The position numbers were made by a program, and so were the translations under genes. Under the pieces are notes generated by a model. It saw only the letters and a program-made list of their open reading frames with translations, was not told the origin of the DNA and searched no databases. Below, in pieces: positions 36,961 through 46,004 of a stretch of DNA of 64,000 bases. Each line of letters begins with the position of its first letter. The first letter of the stretch is position 1. Source of the stretch: JABDLO01 sp041749255 (GTDB lineage: Bacteria; Bacteroidota; Bacteroidia; Chitinophagales; Saprospiraceae); assembly GCA_041749255.1 (NCBI GenBank), contig JBGTBR010000087.1, positions 1 to 64,000 on the forward strand, given 5' to 3'.

Positions 36961-37413
36961 ATTTAAGACATACTTTAATAAATGATAGTAATGCTATTAC
37001 ATAAATGGTAAAAGCTATTAAATGTTTAAGTTTGTATTATAAAACTTATCATTAATCATTAATAAAAACAAACCATAAGAAGCGTTGATTGATTTTGAAT
37101 TAATGAACTGGATCTATGTTTTCCTTCAGGAATGGATTGCTTAACATTATTCTCAACTGCTCTCATGTTTTGTCCGACCCCTTCTGTTTCAGTATGGATT
37201 CATTTAGAAATAGAGTAAACTTGATTGATCTCCTTAAAATTAATGGTAAGTGCCGATCCATATATCGGTCTTTTTCCTTCTACTTCATTGAAAAGCCACA
37301 CGTCCGACCGGAGGGTTGATGGTACGTTTTTTCGCTTTGTAAAAAAATACCTACAAAAAAACATTTCAGCACACTAAACATAACATAATTGCCAAATTCA
37401 AACCTGGATATTT
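36961..37413. other. Intergenic region with a candidate TetR operator
   Basis: GTAAT (36988-36992) and ATTAC (36996-37000) form a 13-base inverted repeat, extended by AT-rich partial symmetry, in front of the TetR gene; it may be that gene's operator. The remaining 400 bases, including a 67-codon frame at 37116, show nothing recognisable. Confidence 0.35.
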
Positions 37414-39063
37414 TCATAATCCTTCTCCCTGGGCGGGAGTGGGAATTTTCACTTTCACTTTTTTGGAAAACTCCTCCCATTCAGCTATCATCTCCTTATA
37501 TACATCGGGATATGTGTCTTTCAGGTCATGCTGCTCTGCCAAATCATTAGAGAGATCGTATAGGGAAAAATGATCTATGTTGAATGGTCTCTCTATTTGA
37601 ACTATCTTCCATTTTCCTTTGCGAATCATAGCATAGTTGCGGTGCTCCAGACCAAAAACTTCGTTTTCGTCGTGAATTTCTTCTACTCCTTTGAGAATAG
37701 GGAGGAGTGAAGTTCCCATTAACGGATGTACTTGTTTTCCTTTAAACTCAGAAGGGTAGGTGATCCCTGCCATCTCATAGAAAGTTGGAGCCAGATCCAT
37801 CATCGTAGTGAATGCATGCGATGTTTTTGACGAATTATTCATCAAAGGACCAGCGATGATCATGGGAGCCACCATACCTCCTTCCGTGGTATAGCCTTTA
37901 AAATATTTAAAAGGAGATGCTCCGGCTTCTGCCCACTGAGGGCCATATGAAATAAATGATTCCGGTTTTCCCATGGTTTCATAGTCATCGGAATAATGTT
38001 GTTTCAAAAATGGACCAAAATAATCGTGGTAATAAAAATCTTCCGCTGCAGCACCGTTGTCTGAAATAAAGACAAATAGGGTGTTTTCGTATCTGCCAAT
38101 ATCTTTTAAATGATTGATAAGCCGACCAATATTTTCGTCCAGATTGTCTACCATGCCGGCATAAATTTCCATTTTACGCGATTCTTTTCTTTTTTCATTT
38201 ATGGTCAGACTATCCCATGGGCGCACGCTGGGGTGACTGGGTGGCATTATGGCGATTTCTGGGATCAGGCCTTTCCTTTTTAGGTTTTCAAAACGGACTT
38301 TTTTAAGATCCTCATAACCTTCATCGTATTTGCCCATATACTTTTTCCAATATTTTTCGTCAACCTGCAAAGGCCAATGCGGAGAAGTGTAGGCAGCGAA
38401 TGCAAAGAAAGGTTGGCCGTCATCTTTGTGCCGATCGATATATGATATGAGTTTATCCGTATAAAAATCAGTAGAATAATCTCCTTCTTTCCAATCTGTC
38501 TTTACACCATCTTCAGTGTATTGTGATATTTCCACATTGGGAAAGATTCCTTTATTACTGTAATGATTGGCTCCTCCTGCCAGGGTAACAAAAGAATGTT
38601 CAAATCCCTTCTGATGTGGATTTGCTTCCGGAGTAGTACCTAGATGCCATTTACCTGCCATATACGTATGATAACCATGATCGCGCAATAATGATGGAAG
38701 AGAAATGATCCTATCAGACAGCCTCCCTTCATATCCCTCAATTCCCGTTTTCAGATCCTGACTACCCATACCTGCAATGTGATTGTTGTTGCCCGAAAGA
38801 ATCATAGCCCTGGAAACAGCACAAAACGGGGCTGTGTGAAACCGGCTGAATTTGATTCCATGTGCGGCCAGAAAATCCAGATGAGGGGTGTTGATTTCCC
38901 CTCCATAGCTACCTAAATCCGAATAGGCCAAATCGTCGGCTACGATAAGAAATATATCGGGTTTACGTGGTTGATTTTCAGGGATTGCAGAAAAATCAGA
39001 AGCGATAAAAAGCATTGTGGATAATAACAAAATGATGCCGGTGTATAAACTTTTTTCTTTCAT
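37414..39063 (-). CDS. Secreted sulfatase (arylsulfatase type)
   Basis: 549 residues with a signal/anchor sequence at the N-terminus. Metal-binding Asp43-Asp44 (DIFLIVADDLAYSDLGSYG) and the K-x-H-x-G motif (AGKWHLGTTP) are typical of type I sulfatases, which hydrolyse sulfate esters using a formylglycine. The residue to be modified is Cys81, but the sequence around it is CAVSR, with Val instead of the Pro or Ala usual in the CxPxR maturation motif. It lies 87 bases downstream of a sodium:solute symporter gene on the same strand, so the two may handle a common sulfated substrate. Confidence 0.88.
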   Translation of the reverse strand: MKEKSLYTGIILLLSTMLFIASDFSAIPENQPRKPDIFLIVADDLAYSDLGSYGGEINTPHLDFLAAHGIKFSRFHTAPFCAVSRAMILSGNNNHIAGMGSQDLKTGIEGYEGRLSDRIISLPSLLRDHGYHTYMAGKWHLGTTPEANPHQKGFEHSFVTLAGGANHYSNKGIFPNVEISQYTEDGVKTDWKEGDYSTDFYTDKLISYIDRHKDDGQPFFAFAAYTSPHWPLQVDEKYWKKYMGKYDEGYEDLKKVRFENLKRKGLIPEIAIMPPSHPSVRPWDSLTINEKRKESRKMEIYAGMVDNLDENIGRLINHLKDIGRYENTLFVFISDNGAAAEDFYYHDYFGPFLKQHYSDDYETMGKPESFISYGPQWAEAGASPFKYFKGYTTEGGMVAPMIIAGPLMNNSSKTSHAFTTMMDLAPTFYEMAGITYPSEFKGKQVHPLMGTSLLPILKGVEEIHDENEVFGLEHRNYAMIRKGKWKIVQIERPFNIDHFSLYDLSNDLAEQHDLKDTYPDVYKEMIAEWEEFSKKVKVKIPTPAQGEGL

Positions 39064-39150
39064 ATGACAAGGTACTTTCTTTTAAAAGATAGCAAGGGTG
39101 GGGAGATCAGTATCAAATCTACTTATAATTAATGAATAAAATTATTTACA

Positions 39151-40923
39151 TCAATCTATTGTATGCCAAAGTCTATTCATAGCAAAAGCAGAAAATATGG
39201 CAATCATCATGGCGATAAAAGCATGCATGAATTGTCCGTATAATATATAACCCAGTCCAAATAGTAAACTGTATACACCGGCACATCCCAAAAACATAAG
39301 CATGATTTCTATAGCCAACCTCCCGGTCGTGATATCCGCGGTTTTGATCTCCCCTGACTTCAATCCCGCATCGATGACCGGCTTCCAACCATAGGCATGG
39401 GGTTTGATCATTTTATAAAATGAGATCATCACGTCTTTATGGGTTGGTTTTGTGATGTATGCGGTGAGCATCCAGGCAATGGTGGTAATAGAAATGCCAA
39501 TCAACAATCTTTCATAGGGCAACAAGGCATCTTTTACATAAAACTCCATGATCAGAGCTATGAGGAAAGATACGATCATAGCTACTATTTCGCACATAGC
39601 GTTGATTCTCCACCAAAACCATCTAAGGATAAAAAGCAGTCCGGTTCCGGCACCTATTTGTAGCAGAATATTAAAAGCCTGTAAAGCATTGGACAATTGT
39701 AACGCAAAAATGGCAGCGACAATCATGAGAAATACGGTAGAAACTCTCCCAGCTCTTACCTGATCTTTTTCTGAAGCTTCCTTTCTGAGAAAACGCTTGT
39801 AAAAATCATGGACAATATAAGAACTTCCCCAATTGAGATGTGTGCTTATGGTCGACATCAGGGCAGCCATCAAAGCGGCAATCACTAACCCCAATAAACC
39901 GGAGGGCAGAAAAGAAAGCATAGCGGGAAAAGCCAGATCATCCTTTACTATGGAAGGGTCAATGCCGGGAAACCGGGTAGAGATGTCAGAGAGTTGCGGG
40001 AAAACAATTAAAGAGGCCAGTGCGATCAATATCCATGGCCAGGGACGCAATGCATAATGTGTAAGATTAAAGAATAATGTAGCCATCACGGCATTTTTTT
40101 CATCTTTGGCAGAAAGCATCCTCTGTGCTATATAGCCACCTCCTCCGGGTTCTGCTCCGGGATACCATACGCTCCACCACTGAACCGCTATGGGTACTAT
40201 AAACAGAGGTACAAGTGTATTCCAATCATTAAAGTCGGGAAGGAATTGGATTTTTTCACTGACTACAGGATCACTTAGTAAACCTGATAATCCTCCAATT
40301 TCAGGCATATCTAAAATGTAAATACAAGCCCAGACCATTCCTATCATGGCAATGGTAAACTGAAAAAAATCAGTCAATATGACACCCCGGAGTCCTCCCA
40401 TAGATGAATAGACAACTGTGATGACAGAGACCAATACTACAGTCTCAATAGCGGATAACCCCAATAGAATTCCGGCAATTTTAATACCTGCCAACATGAC
40501 GGATGCCATGATCATCACATTGAAAAATACGCCTAAATAAATGGCTCTGAAAGCTCTTAGAAACCGGGCTTCAGGACCGCTGTATCTCAATTCGTAAAAT
40601 TCCAGGTCTGTGGTAATTCCCGATCGTCGCCAAAGTCTGGCGTACACAAATACGGTCAGCATACCTGTTAGCAGGAATGCCCACCACGCCCAGTTTCCGG
40701 CTACACCACCGGTTCGCACTATATCTGTGACAAGGTTGGGAGTATCCGCGGAGAAGGTGGTTGCTACCATTGACACTCCCAATAACCACCAGGGCATATT
40801 TCTCCCACCCAGGAAAAAAGAGCGACTGTCTTTCCCCGCTTTTTTATAAGCAGATAATCCAATGGTTAGAGAAATGACAAAAAACAAAACAATAATGGTC
40901 CAATCCAGTCCTGATAATTGCAT
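39151..40923 (-). CDS. Sodium:solute symporter (SSS family)
   Basis: 590 residues with about 13-14 membrane segments. The sequence opens LDWTIIVLFFVISLTIGLSAYKKAGKDSRSFFLGGRNMPWWLLGVSMVATTFSADTPNL, the signature of the SSS family (SGLT/PutP-like), and contains GGLRGVILTDFFQF and ALMAALMSTISTHLNWGSSYIVHDFY, near which the second sodium site lies in known members. The substrate cannot be read from the sequence. The sulfatase gene follows, which suggests import of the desulfated or sulfated compound, by inference only. Confidence 0.9.
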   Translation of the reverse strand: MQLSGLDWTIIVLFFVISLTIGLSAYKKAGKDSRSFFLGGRNMPWWLLGVSMVATTFSADTPNLVTDIVRTGGVAGNWAWWAFLLTGMLTVFVYARLWRRSGITTDLEFYELRYSGPEARFLRAFRAIYLGVFFNVMIMASVMLAGIKIAGILLGLSAIETVVLVSVITVVYSSMGGLRGVILTDFFQFTIAMIGMVWACIYILDMPEIGGLSGLLSDPVVSEKIQFLPDFNDWNTLVPLFIVPIAVQWWSVWYPGAEPGGGGYIAQRMLSAKDEKNAVMATLFFNLTHYALRPWPWILIALASLIVFPQLSDISTRFPGIDPSIVKDDLAFPAMLSFLPSGLLGLVIAALMAALMSTISTHLNWGSSYIVHDFYKRFLRKEASEKDQVRAGRVSTVFLMIVAAIFALQLSNALQAFNILLQIGAGTGLLFILRWFWWRINAMCEIVAMIVSFLIALIMEFYVKDALLPYERLLIGISITTIAWMLTAYITKPTHKDVMISFYKMIKPHAYGWKPVIDAGLKSGEIKTADITTGRLAIEIMLMFLGCAGVYSLLFGLGYILYGQFMHAFIAMMIAIFSAFAMNRLWHTID

Positions 40924-41252
40924 AGGTTTATAGTTTTTCGGGTTGAATCAAGGGTAAGTAAACATGAATTGAATTTATAAATGGGGTTACATCATTCATT
41001 TTTTATCCATTAGTATAAGCTTATAAAAATCCCGGAAGACACTATTATATTGATCACATCCAGGAGGTATATCCTGCAATAGGAGGACAATATAAGTAAA
41101 GTCCTCTTTTCTTATACAAGTTAAATTAAAATCATTAAGAGCACTTGTATGACATTTGAAAAAAAATGTAAAGTTTTTTGTAGAAATCTTTGTTACGATG
41201 GTGCTTAGCTATATATTTGCGATCCCAAAATGATGGAGGTTTATTTCAAAGG
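40924..41252. other. Intergenic region upstream of tRNA-Val, no gene seen
   Basis: AT-rich sequence. No reliable promoter for the tRNA is evident, although TATATTTG at 41211-41218 matches TAnnTTTG and lies about 35 bases before the tRNA, so it is a candidate. Confidence 0.4.
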
Positions 41253-41327
41253 GGGCGATTAGCTCAGCTGGTTCAGAGCACCTGCCTTACAAGCAGGGGG
41301 TCACTGGTTCGAATCCAGTATCGCCCA
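41253..41327 (+). tRNA. tRNA-Val (anticodon TAC)
   Basis: A 75-base cloverleaf. The acceptor stem GGGCGAT pairs with ATCGCCC, the D-arm is AGCTCAGCTGGTTCAGAGC, the anticodon stem CCTGC/GCAGG holds the loop CTTACAA with anticodon TAC, and the T-arm is CACTGGTTCGAATCCAGTA. The 3' CCA is not fully encoded. Confidence 0.95.
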
Positions 41328-41339
41328 CCCCTTAAAATC

Positions 41340-41376
41340 AAGGGTTTCAGGTGCAATTAACCTGAAACCCTTTTTT
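41340..41376 (+). terminator. Rho-independent terminator after tRNA-Val
   Basis: AGGGTTTCAGGT (41341-41352) pairs perfectly with ACCTGAAACCCT (41360-41371), with a 7-base loop and six T. Confidence 0.92.
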
Positions 41377-41609
41377 CATGTGCACACCCGTAGTACATAA
41401 ATGGGCTTCAAAAAATGTTTATCATAAAAAGATGGAATTATCCTACTAAGTAATGAAGAAGACCGGATTTCAATTGTTCCTCCTATATAGTAAATGGATT
41501 ATGCCATTTTCCGGTAAGTCTGTACTACATTAAACCGGCTTACCAACCAAATTTAGCAAAAATTACTATTTTTGATTTGAGCTAAAAAAGTGGAGTCCAG
41601 AACCCACTC

Positions 41610-41628
41610 AAAAAAACGGGGCGTATTC
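41610..41628 (+). repeat. Direct repeat on the left of the NmrA-like gene
   Basis: AAAAAAACGGGGCGTATTC. The same 19 bases with one change recur at 42652-42670, bracketing the NmrA-like gene. Confidence 0.5.
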
Positions 41629-41669
41629 TGAAAAGCCAAACGAGTAGGAAGTAATATTTTTTATAAAGA

Positions 41670-42614
41670 ATGGAAAAAATTGTAACCGTATTTGGTGCAA
41701 CTGGTGCACAAGGTGGTGGACTTGTAAGGGCTATATTAGCTGACAAAAACTCAGAATTTAAAGTAAGGGCTGTTACCAGAGATGCCAATTCTGAAAAAGC
41801 AAAAGCTTTGGCGCAATTAGGTGCCGAGATAGTAGAAGCCGATATTGACGATGCAAACAGTATTAAAAAAACCCTGGAAGGTGCCTTTGGTGCTTTTTTT
41901 GTAACTTTTTTTTGGGAACATTTTTCAGCCGAGAAAGAATATCAAGAGGTCAGCAACTTTATTCAAGCTGCTAGGGGACAAAATGTACAACACATTGTCT
42001 GGTCAACACTAGAAGATACCAGAAATTGGGTAGCCTTGGATGACGACAGAATGCCAACCTTACAAGGCAAATACAAAGTACCACACTTCGATGGAAAAGG
42101 TGCAGCGGATAAACTTTTTGTAGAAGCTGGCTTGCCTGTAACTTTTTTAAGAACTTCTTTTTACTGGGACAATTTTATCTATTTTGGCATGGGCCCCAAA
42201 AAAGGTGAGGATGGAAATTACTATATCGCATTTCCGATGGATGATAAAAAATTAGCTGGTATAGCTGCAGATGATATTGGCAAATGCGCTTATGGAGTAT
42301 TCAAAAAAGGCAGCTCATTAATTAATAAAACAATCGGTATTGCTGGCGAAAAGTTAAATGGAAAAGAAATGGCAACAAAACTTTCAAAAAGCCTTGGCAA
42401 AAATGTAATTTACAATAATGTAAGCCCGGAGACTTATCGCAATTTTGGCTTTCCCGGAGCCGATGATTTAGGAAATATGTTCCAATTTAAAAGAGATTTT
42501 AATGACGACTTTAATGGTATACGCAATGAAGATTTTTCAAAGGAGCTGAATCCACAATTGCAAAACTTTGACAAATGGCTTTCTTTAAATGCTTCGCGTA
42601 TTCCTATGGATTAA
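41670..42614 (+). CDS. NmrA/HSCARG-like NAD(P)-binding protein
   Basis: 314 residues. The Rossmann motif is at the N-terminus (TVFGATGAQGGGLVRAIL, GxxGxxG). Middle segments such as IKKTLEGAFGAFFVTFFWEHFSAEKEYQEVSNFIQAARGQNVQHIVWSTLEDTRN match NmrA-like redox sensors, which bind NADP(H) and do not appear to act as oxidoreductases. The C-terminal NFDKWL helix is also typical. It is only distantly related to the protein at 21264-22130. The gene is bracketed by 19-base direct repeats (41610 and 42652). Confidence 0.87.
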   Translation: MEKIVTVFGATGAQGGGLVRAILADKNSEFKVRAVTRDANSEKAKALAQLGAEIVEADIDDANSIKKTLEGAFGAFFVTFFWEHFSAEKEYQEVSNFIQAARGQNVQHIVWSTLEDTRNWVALDDDRMPTLQGKYKVPHFDGKGAADKLFVEAGLPVTFLRTSFYWDNFIYFGMGPKKGEDGNYYIAFPMDDKKLAGIAADDIGKCAYGVFKKGSSLINKTIGIAGEKLNGKEMATKLSKSLGKNVIYNNVSPETYRNFGFPGADDLGNMFQFKRDFNDDFNGIRNEDFSKELNPQLQNFDKWLSLNASRIPMD

Positions 42615-42871
42615 AAAATTGAATAAAAGTTAAGACCTGTGATCATTTACAAAAAAAATGGGGCGTATTCCCTTTACCTGCCATAAAGGAAGACACACAT
42701 CTTGTTCTAAGGTTTTCACTTATTCATGGTAGCGATTTAAAATCCTTCGGAATTTAGAAATTTGGTTAATTTTCTAGTGGAAAATGTAAAAAATAGAGGT
42801 TTTAAGTTCAGCTTGTCCTCCACTTGTGGGGTAACTTCCGTTTATAGTTCTTAAAAACGATTTTATATTCT
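42615..42871. repeat. Intergenic region with the right-hand direct repeat
   Basis: AAAAAAATGGGGCGTATTC at 42652-42670 is the second copy of the repeat at 41610. The rest is AT-rich with no gene. Confidence 0.4.
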
Positions 42872-43888
42872 ATGAAAGAATTTGAAGATATAGTTTTTAC
42901 GGCATATCTGATTTTACTTATTATCATAAGTACTTTTATCATTGGGCGATTTTTATATTTCTACAGGACAAGGAATGCACGAGTTAAAATCAAATATGAA
43001 ACTAAACCTTTTCAATACCTTGGATATATTTCGGTGGTGATGTTGCCTTTATTCATTCTTGGTACAATCAATTACATATTTATTTTGCAAAAAGGAAACT
43101 TATTTGCACCGTATTGGGCAAAATTTTTATTGCTAGCCTTATTGTTACTCCTTTTTCTTACAGAATTGTATTATATTTTTTATCCGCAGCCCAAAAAATT
43201 AAATAGGGCTATGAAAATTATTTTTCTTATTCCACTTTCTGTGTTGGCTTTTTTATTTAATCAAACGTACCTCAAAGCCATCAAGCATCCTGATGTAGCT
43301 TCTTCTGTTATCATTGAATTGCCTTTTGAAGGTACCTGGATTGCTTCAGGGGCGGGTGGAAGCGGCCTGACAAATCACCATGACCGCATAGAGAGCCAAA
43401 AGTACGCCATTGATATTGTTAAATTTGGAGACAATTGTAGGATATTTGAAAATGAAGGGATTAAGAACGAAGATAGTTATACTTTTGGAGCAAGGATAAT
43501 TTCACCGGTAAACGGAAAAGTTGTATTTGCATTGGACTCTCTACCTGATATTAAAATTACAGACCGGGAAAAATTAGCAGGCAACCATATTATTGTTCAA
43601 TTTCAAGACACACTTTTTGTGGCTTTGGCTCACTTAAAACAAAACAGCATTAAGGTAAAAATTGGAGACTTTGTTGAGACAGGTGATGAATTGGCACAGG
43701 TTGGAAATTCTGGAAATACTGATTTCCCTCATTTACATATTCATGTTCAGGATTCCGAATCTTACAACATCGAATCCACAAAAACATATCCGGTGAGATT
43801 TAAAGTGTTTAGTCGAATGCGGTATATTTTTTGGACAAAACAGACCAATCAGTTTTTACTAAGCAATGATATAGTGAAATCAAACTAA
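42872..43888 (+). CDS. Membrane-anchored M23-family (LytM-like) peptidase
   Basis: 338 residues. About four hydrophobic segments occupy the first 150 residues (YLILLIIISTFIIGRF, FLLLALLLLLFLTELYYIF). The C-terminal domain is a zinc peptidase of the M23 type: an H-x(n)-D pair in NHHDRIESQKYAIDI, and HLHIH close to the C-terminus. Such enzymes cut peptidoglycan cross-links or pentaglycine-like peptides. The metal ligands are all present, so it may be active. The unusual four-helix anchor sets it apart from secreted lysostaphin-type forms. Confidence 0.85.
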   Translation: MKEFEDIVFTAYLILLIIISTFIIGRFLYFYRTRNARVKIKYETKPFQYLGYISVVMLPLFILGTINYIFILQKGNLFAPYWAKFLLLALLLLLFLTELYYIFYPQPKKLNRAMKIIFLIPLSVLAFLFNQTYLKAIKHPDVASSVIIELPFEGTWIASGAGGSGLTNHHDRIESQKYAIDIVKFGDNCRIFENEGIKNEDSYTFGARIISPVNGKVVFALDSLPDIKITDREKLAGNHIIVQFQDTLFVALAHLKQNSIKVKIGDFVETGDELAQVGNSGNTDFPHLHIHVQDSESYNIESTKTYPVRFKVFSRMRYIFWTKQTNQFLLSNDIVKSN

Positions 43889-44034
43889 TGAGCTATCAGC
43901 AATAATTAAAGGATGGTGGAATAAAAACACACTCTTTTCAACATACATTGACAAAAATAACCCTGGCACTCATAGATCTGGATCATTATTTGAAAGGTTC
44001 GGGTTAGCCAAGTGGTTAAACTACAATTCTAAGC

Positions 44035-44250
44035 TTTGATGGATTTCAGTTTTTGTTCACAAGGTTGTCTGTCAGGATGAAATGAATTAAAACCTTAATC
44101 ACCAGCAAACCAAAATTAATCTTCTACAAGGGAAAATTCCTTTATCAGGCAATGAAAAAGGAGAGAATTACCGTTGAGGAAATCTTTAGTGCAACACGAC
44201 TTAAGGACATTTCTTCTTTAAAAGAAATTGAAAAAAAATTTGGAGACTAA
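44035..44250 (+). pseudogene. C-terminal fragment of a DUF421 (YetF-like) gene
   Basis: In one frame the sequence reads GFQFLFTRLSVRMK, a TGA where a Trp codon would be expected, then IKTLITSKPKLIFYKGKFLY and QAMKKERITVEEIFSATRL to KKFGD and a TAA at 44248-44250. This is the cytoplasmic C-terminal part of DUF421/YetF proteins, which are normally about 160-230 residues with three membrane helices that are missing here. A single nonsense change and loss of the 5' part mark it as dead. Confidence 0.6.
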
Positions 44251-44421
44251 AATTTTTTATTTAACTTTGCAATACAAAGTACTTTTAAATGATAAATAAA
44301 AATACTTGAAATAACAAAAAGGAATGGCTCAATCCATTTCTTTTAGCGGTCTTTCAGGACTTTTATAGTTGATTTCAAATCAAACAAGAATTAAAAAACA
44401 AAACAATTAAAAATTCAGATT

Positions 44422-44706
44422 ATGAAAAGCAAAAGACTTATGATCATTCTTTCCATTGCCGTGGCATTATTATTCATTCCGTTGGTAGCAATGCAGTTTA
44501 CGAATCAAGTGGATTGGGATATTTTCGACTTCACCATAATGGGAATTCTACTCATAGGCACGGGTTTATTGTGTGAACTCACAATGAGAAAAGTAAAAAG
44601 CATACAACACAGAATTATTCTTTGTGGGGCTATATTATTTGCGTTTTTTCTCATATGGGCAGAACTTGCAGTTGGAATATTTGGAACACCATTTGCAGGC
44701 TCATAA
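44422..44706 (+). CDS. Small membrane protein of unknown function
   Basis: 94 residues with three hydrophobic segments (MIILSIAVALLFIPLVAMQF, IMGILLIGTGLLCELTM, IILCGAILFAFFLIWAELAV). Residues KVKSIQHRIILCG separate the last two. I recall similar short proteins in this phylum, without a function. A weak hairpin follows the gene (GGACAACAGC / GCTGTCC near 44728-44754). Confidence 0.7.
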   Translation: MKSKRLMIILSIAVALLFIPLVAMQFTNQVDWDIFDFTIMGILLIGTGLLCELTMRKVKSIQHRIILCGAILFAFFLIWAELAVGIFGTPFAGS

Positions 44707-44801
44707 GACAGTAAAAATGCAATTACGGACAACAGCTTAGATAGTGCTGTCCCAATTTTAGTTGTTACAATCAACCAGAAAATATTGAAATCAAAAATTC
44801 G

Positions 44802-44809
44802 TATCTTTG
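44802..44809 (+). promoter_or_regulatory. -7 motif only four bases before a GTG start
   Basis: TATCTTTG (44802-44809) matches TAnnTTTG. The gene starts with GTG at 44814, so the transcript probably begins at or near the start codon and has no leader. No upstream TTG is at the right spacing. Confidence 0.5.
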
Positions 44810-44813
44810 TATT

Positions 44814-45593
44814 GTGGAGAAAATAGGCGACATAGAAATCAGGGTTGTCGGCAAATCAGGAAATTTAGAACTAAAGCCTGAAAACTACGATATAAAGCAT
44901 ATTGCAATTATTTTGCAAAATGTGGAGGATTTGTTGTATCCGAACAATAAAAAAGACCGTCCACTTATAAGCTACGATATTCAAGACGGGTCAGTTAGAC
45001 ATATTTTCAAAACACCTATTCAGTATATAATTGGATTTAGTGCTATTTTAGGACAAATACAGGAAACTAATTCAATTGATTTTCTTGACTTAAAGACAGC
45101 CAGGGCAATAGAAAGTATACAGCAACTTTCACAGCAAAAAAATTATGAATTTCATATTATAACTTCTGTAAAAAAAGTAATTGAGCTTTTAATAAGCCCG
45201 AATACCAGATTTTTTAGGACTGAAAACACTTGGGCAGATGCCGAATTTTATTTTTATGGCATACTAAAAGATGCAGGGGGTAAAAATGCAGTTAATATTC
45301 ATATCGACACAGACGATTATGGTTATTTAGCGATTGAGACTGGTCAGGATTTTTTAATGGAACAAGAAAAAAACTTATTGTATAAGAGGTTTGGTGTCCG
45401 GGCTACGGGGAAGCAGAACCTTGAAACTGGCGAAATTGATACCAAGTCATTAAAGTTAGTTCAGTTGATAGATTACAATCCTAAATTTGATTCAGACTAT
45501 TTGACTTCTTTGATTACTAAAGCCAGGAAAAGTTGGAAAGGTATAGAGGCAAATGAATGGTTAACAAACCTAAGGGGAGACTATGAAGCATAA
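44814..45593 (+). CDS. Conserved hypothetical protein partnered with a PIN-domain gene
   Basis: 259 residues, soluble, no signal. It opens MEKIGDIEIRVVGKSGNLEL and has no motif that I can assign to an enzyme. I recall homologues in Bacteroidota that sit directly upstream of a PIN-domain gene, as here: the two reading frames overlap by 11 bases. This is the layout of toxin-antitoxin or ribonuclease modules, although the protein is larger than usual antitoxins. GTG start chosen because the frame begins there and the family start matches. Confidence 0.7.
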   Translation: MEKIGDIEIRVVGKSGNLELKPENYDIKHIAIILQNVEDLLYPNNKKDRPLISYDIQDGSVRHIFKTPIQYIIGFSAILGQIQETNSIDFLDLKTARAIESIQQLSQQKNYEFHIITSVKKVIELLISPNTRFFRTENTWADAEFYFYGILKDAGGKNAVNIHIDTDDYGYLAIETGQDFLMEQEKNLLYKRFGVRATGKQNLETGEIDTKSLKLVQLIDYNPKFDSDYLTSLITKARKSWKGIEANEWLTNLRGDYEA

Positions 45594-45789
45594 TGTACTT
45601 TTAGATACAAGCTTCTTTATTAGACTCTCTCAAGCAGACCTTGATAAATTAATCACTTATTTTATTACTTCTGATATTAGGTCAAAAAACACTTTTTCGG
45701 CTCTTAAAAAACGAATAATCCCAAAATTTGAATTAATCGATATTTCAAGGCCTTATCATGAAACTTTTGGGATTTTAGATTTACAATAA
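45583..45789 (+). pseudogene. PIN-domain (VapC-like) gene with an in-frame core deletion
   Basis: 68 residues. The start MKHNVLLDTSFFIRL is the typical first strand of a PIN domain with its first metal-binding Asp (residue 8). It then jumps to SQADLDKLITYFITSDIR and ends KFELIDISRPYHETFGILDL, which looks like the last part of the same protein. Full PIN proteins are about 130-160 residues. The middle, with the remaining acidic metal ligands, is missing although the frame is intact, so it cannot be an active nuclease. It is translated from within the end of the upstream gene. Confidence 0.6.
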
Positions 45790-46004
45790 AATAAATACCT
45801 AATACACAGCTAAAATTGAAATCATAGCACCCGCGAGATATACGCTTTAAATACTAACTGTCATACTCCCAGCCTGGTAGAAAAAGTATTCTTAACACCT
45901 TTTATTGCAAGTATTAATACATATGTAATATATTATATGTGTAATAGTTATTGGTATCTTGTATGTGCAATATGGTTATTTTGACAGACAACACTTTTAA
46001 CAGA

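Noticed and set aside
37116..37319. 67-codon plus-strand frame in the gap before the sulfatase gene
   Set aside because: No recognisable motif; probably chance.
44000..44040. TTAGCCAAGTGGTTAAACTA, resembling the D-arm of a tRNA
   Set aside because: No acceptor or T-arm follows; it cannot form a cloverleaf.
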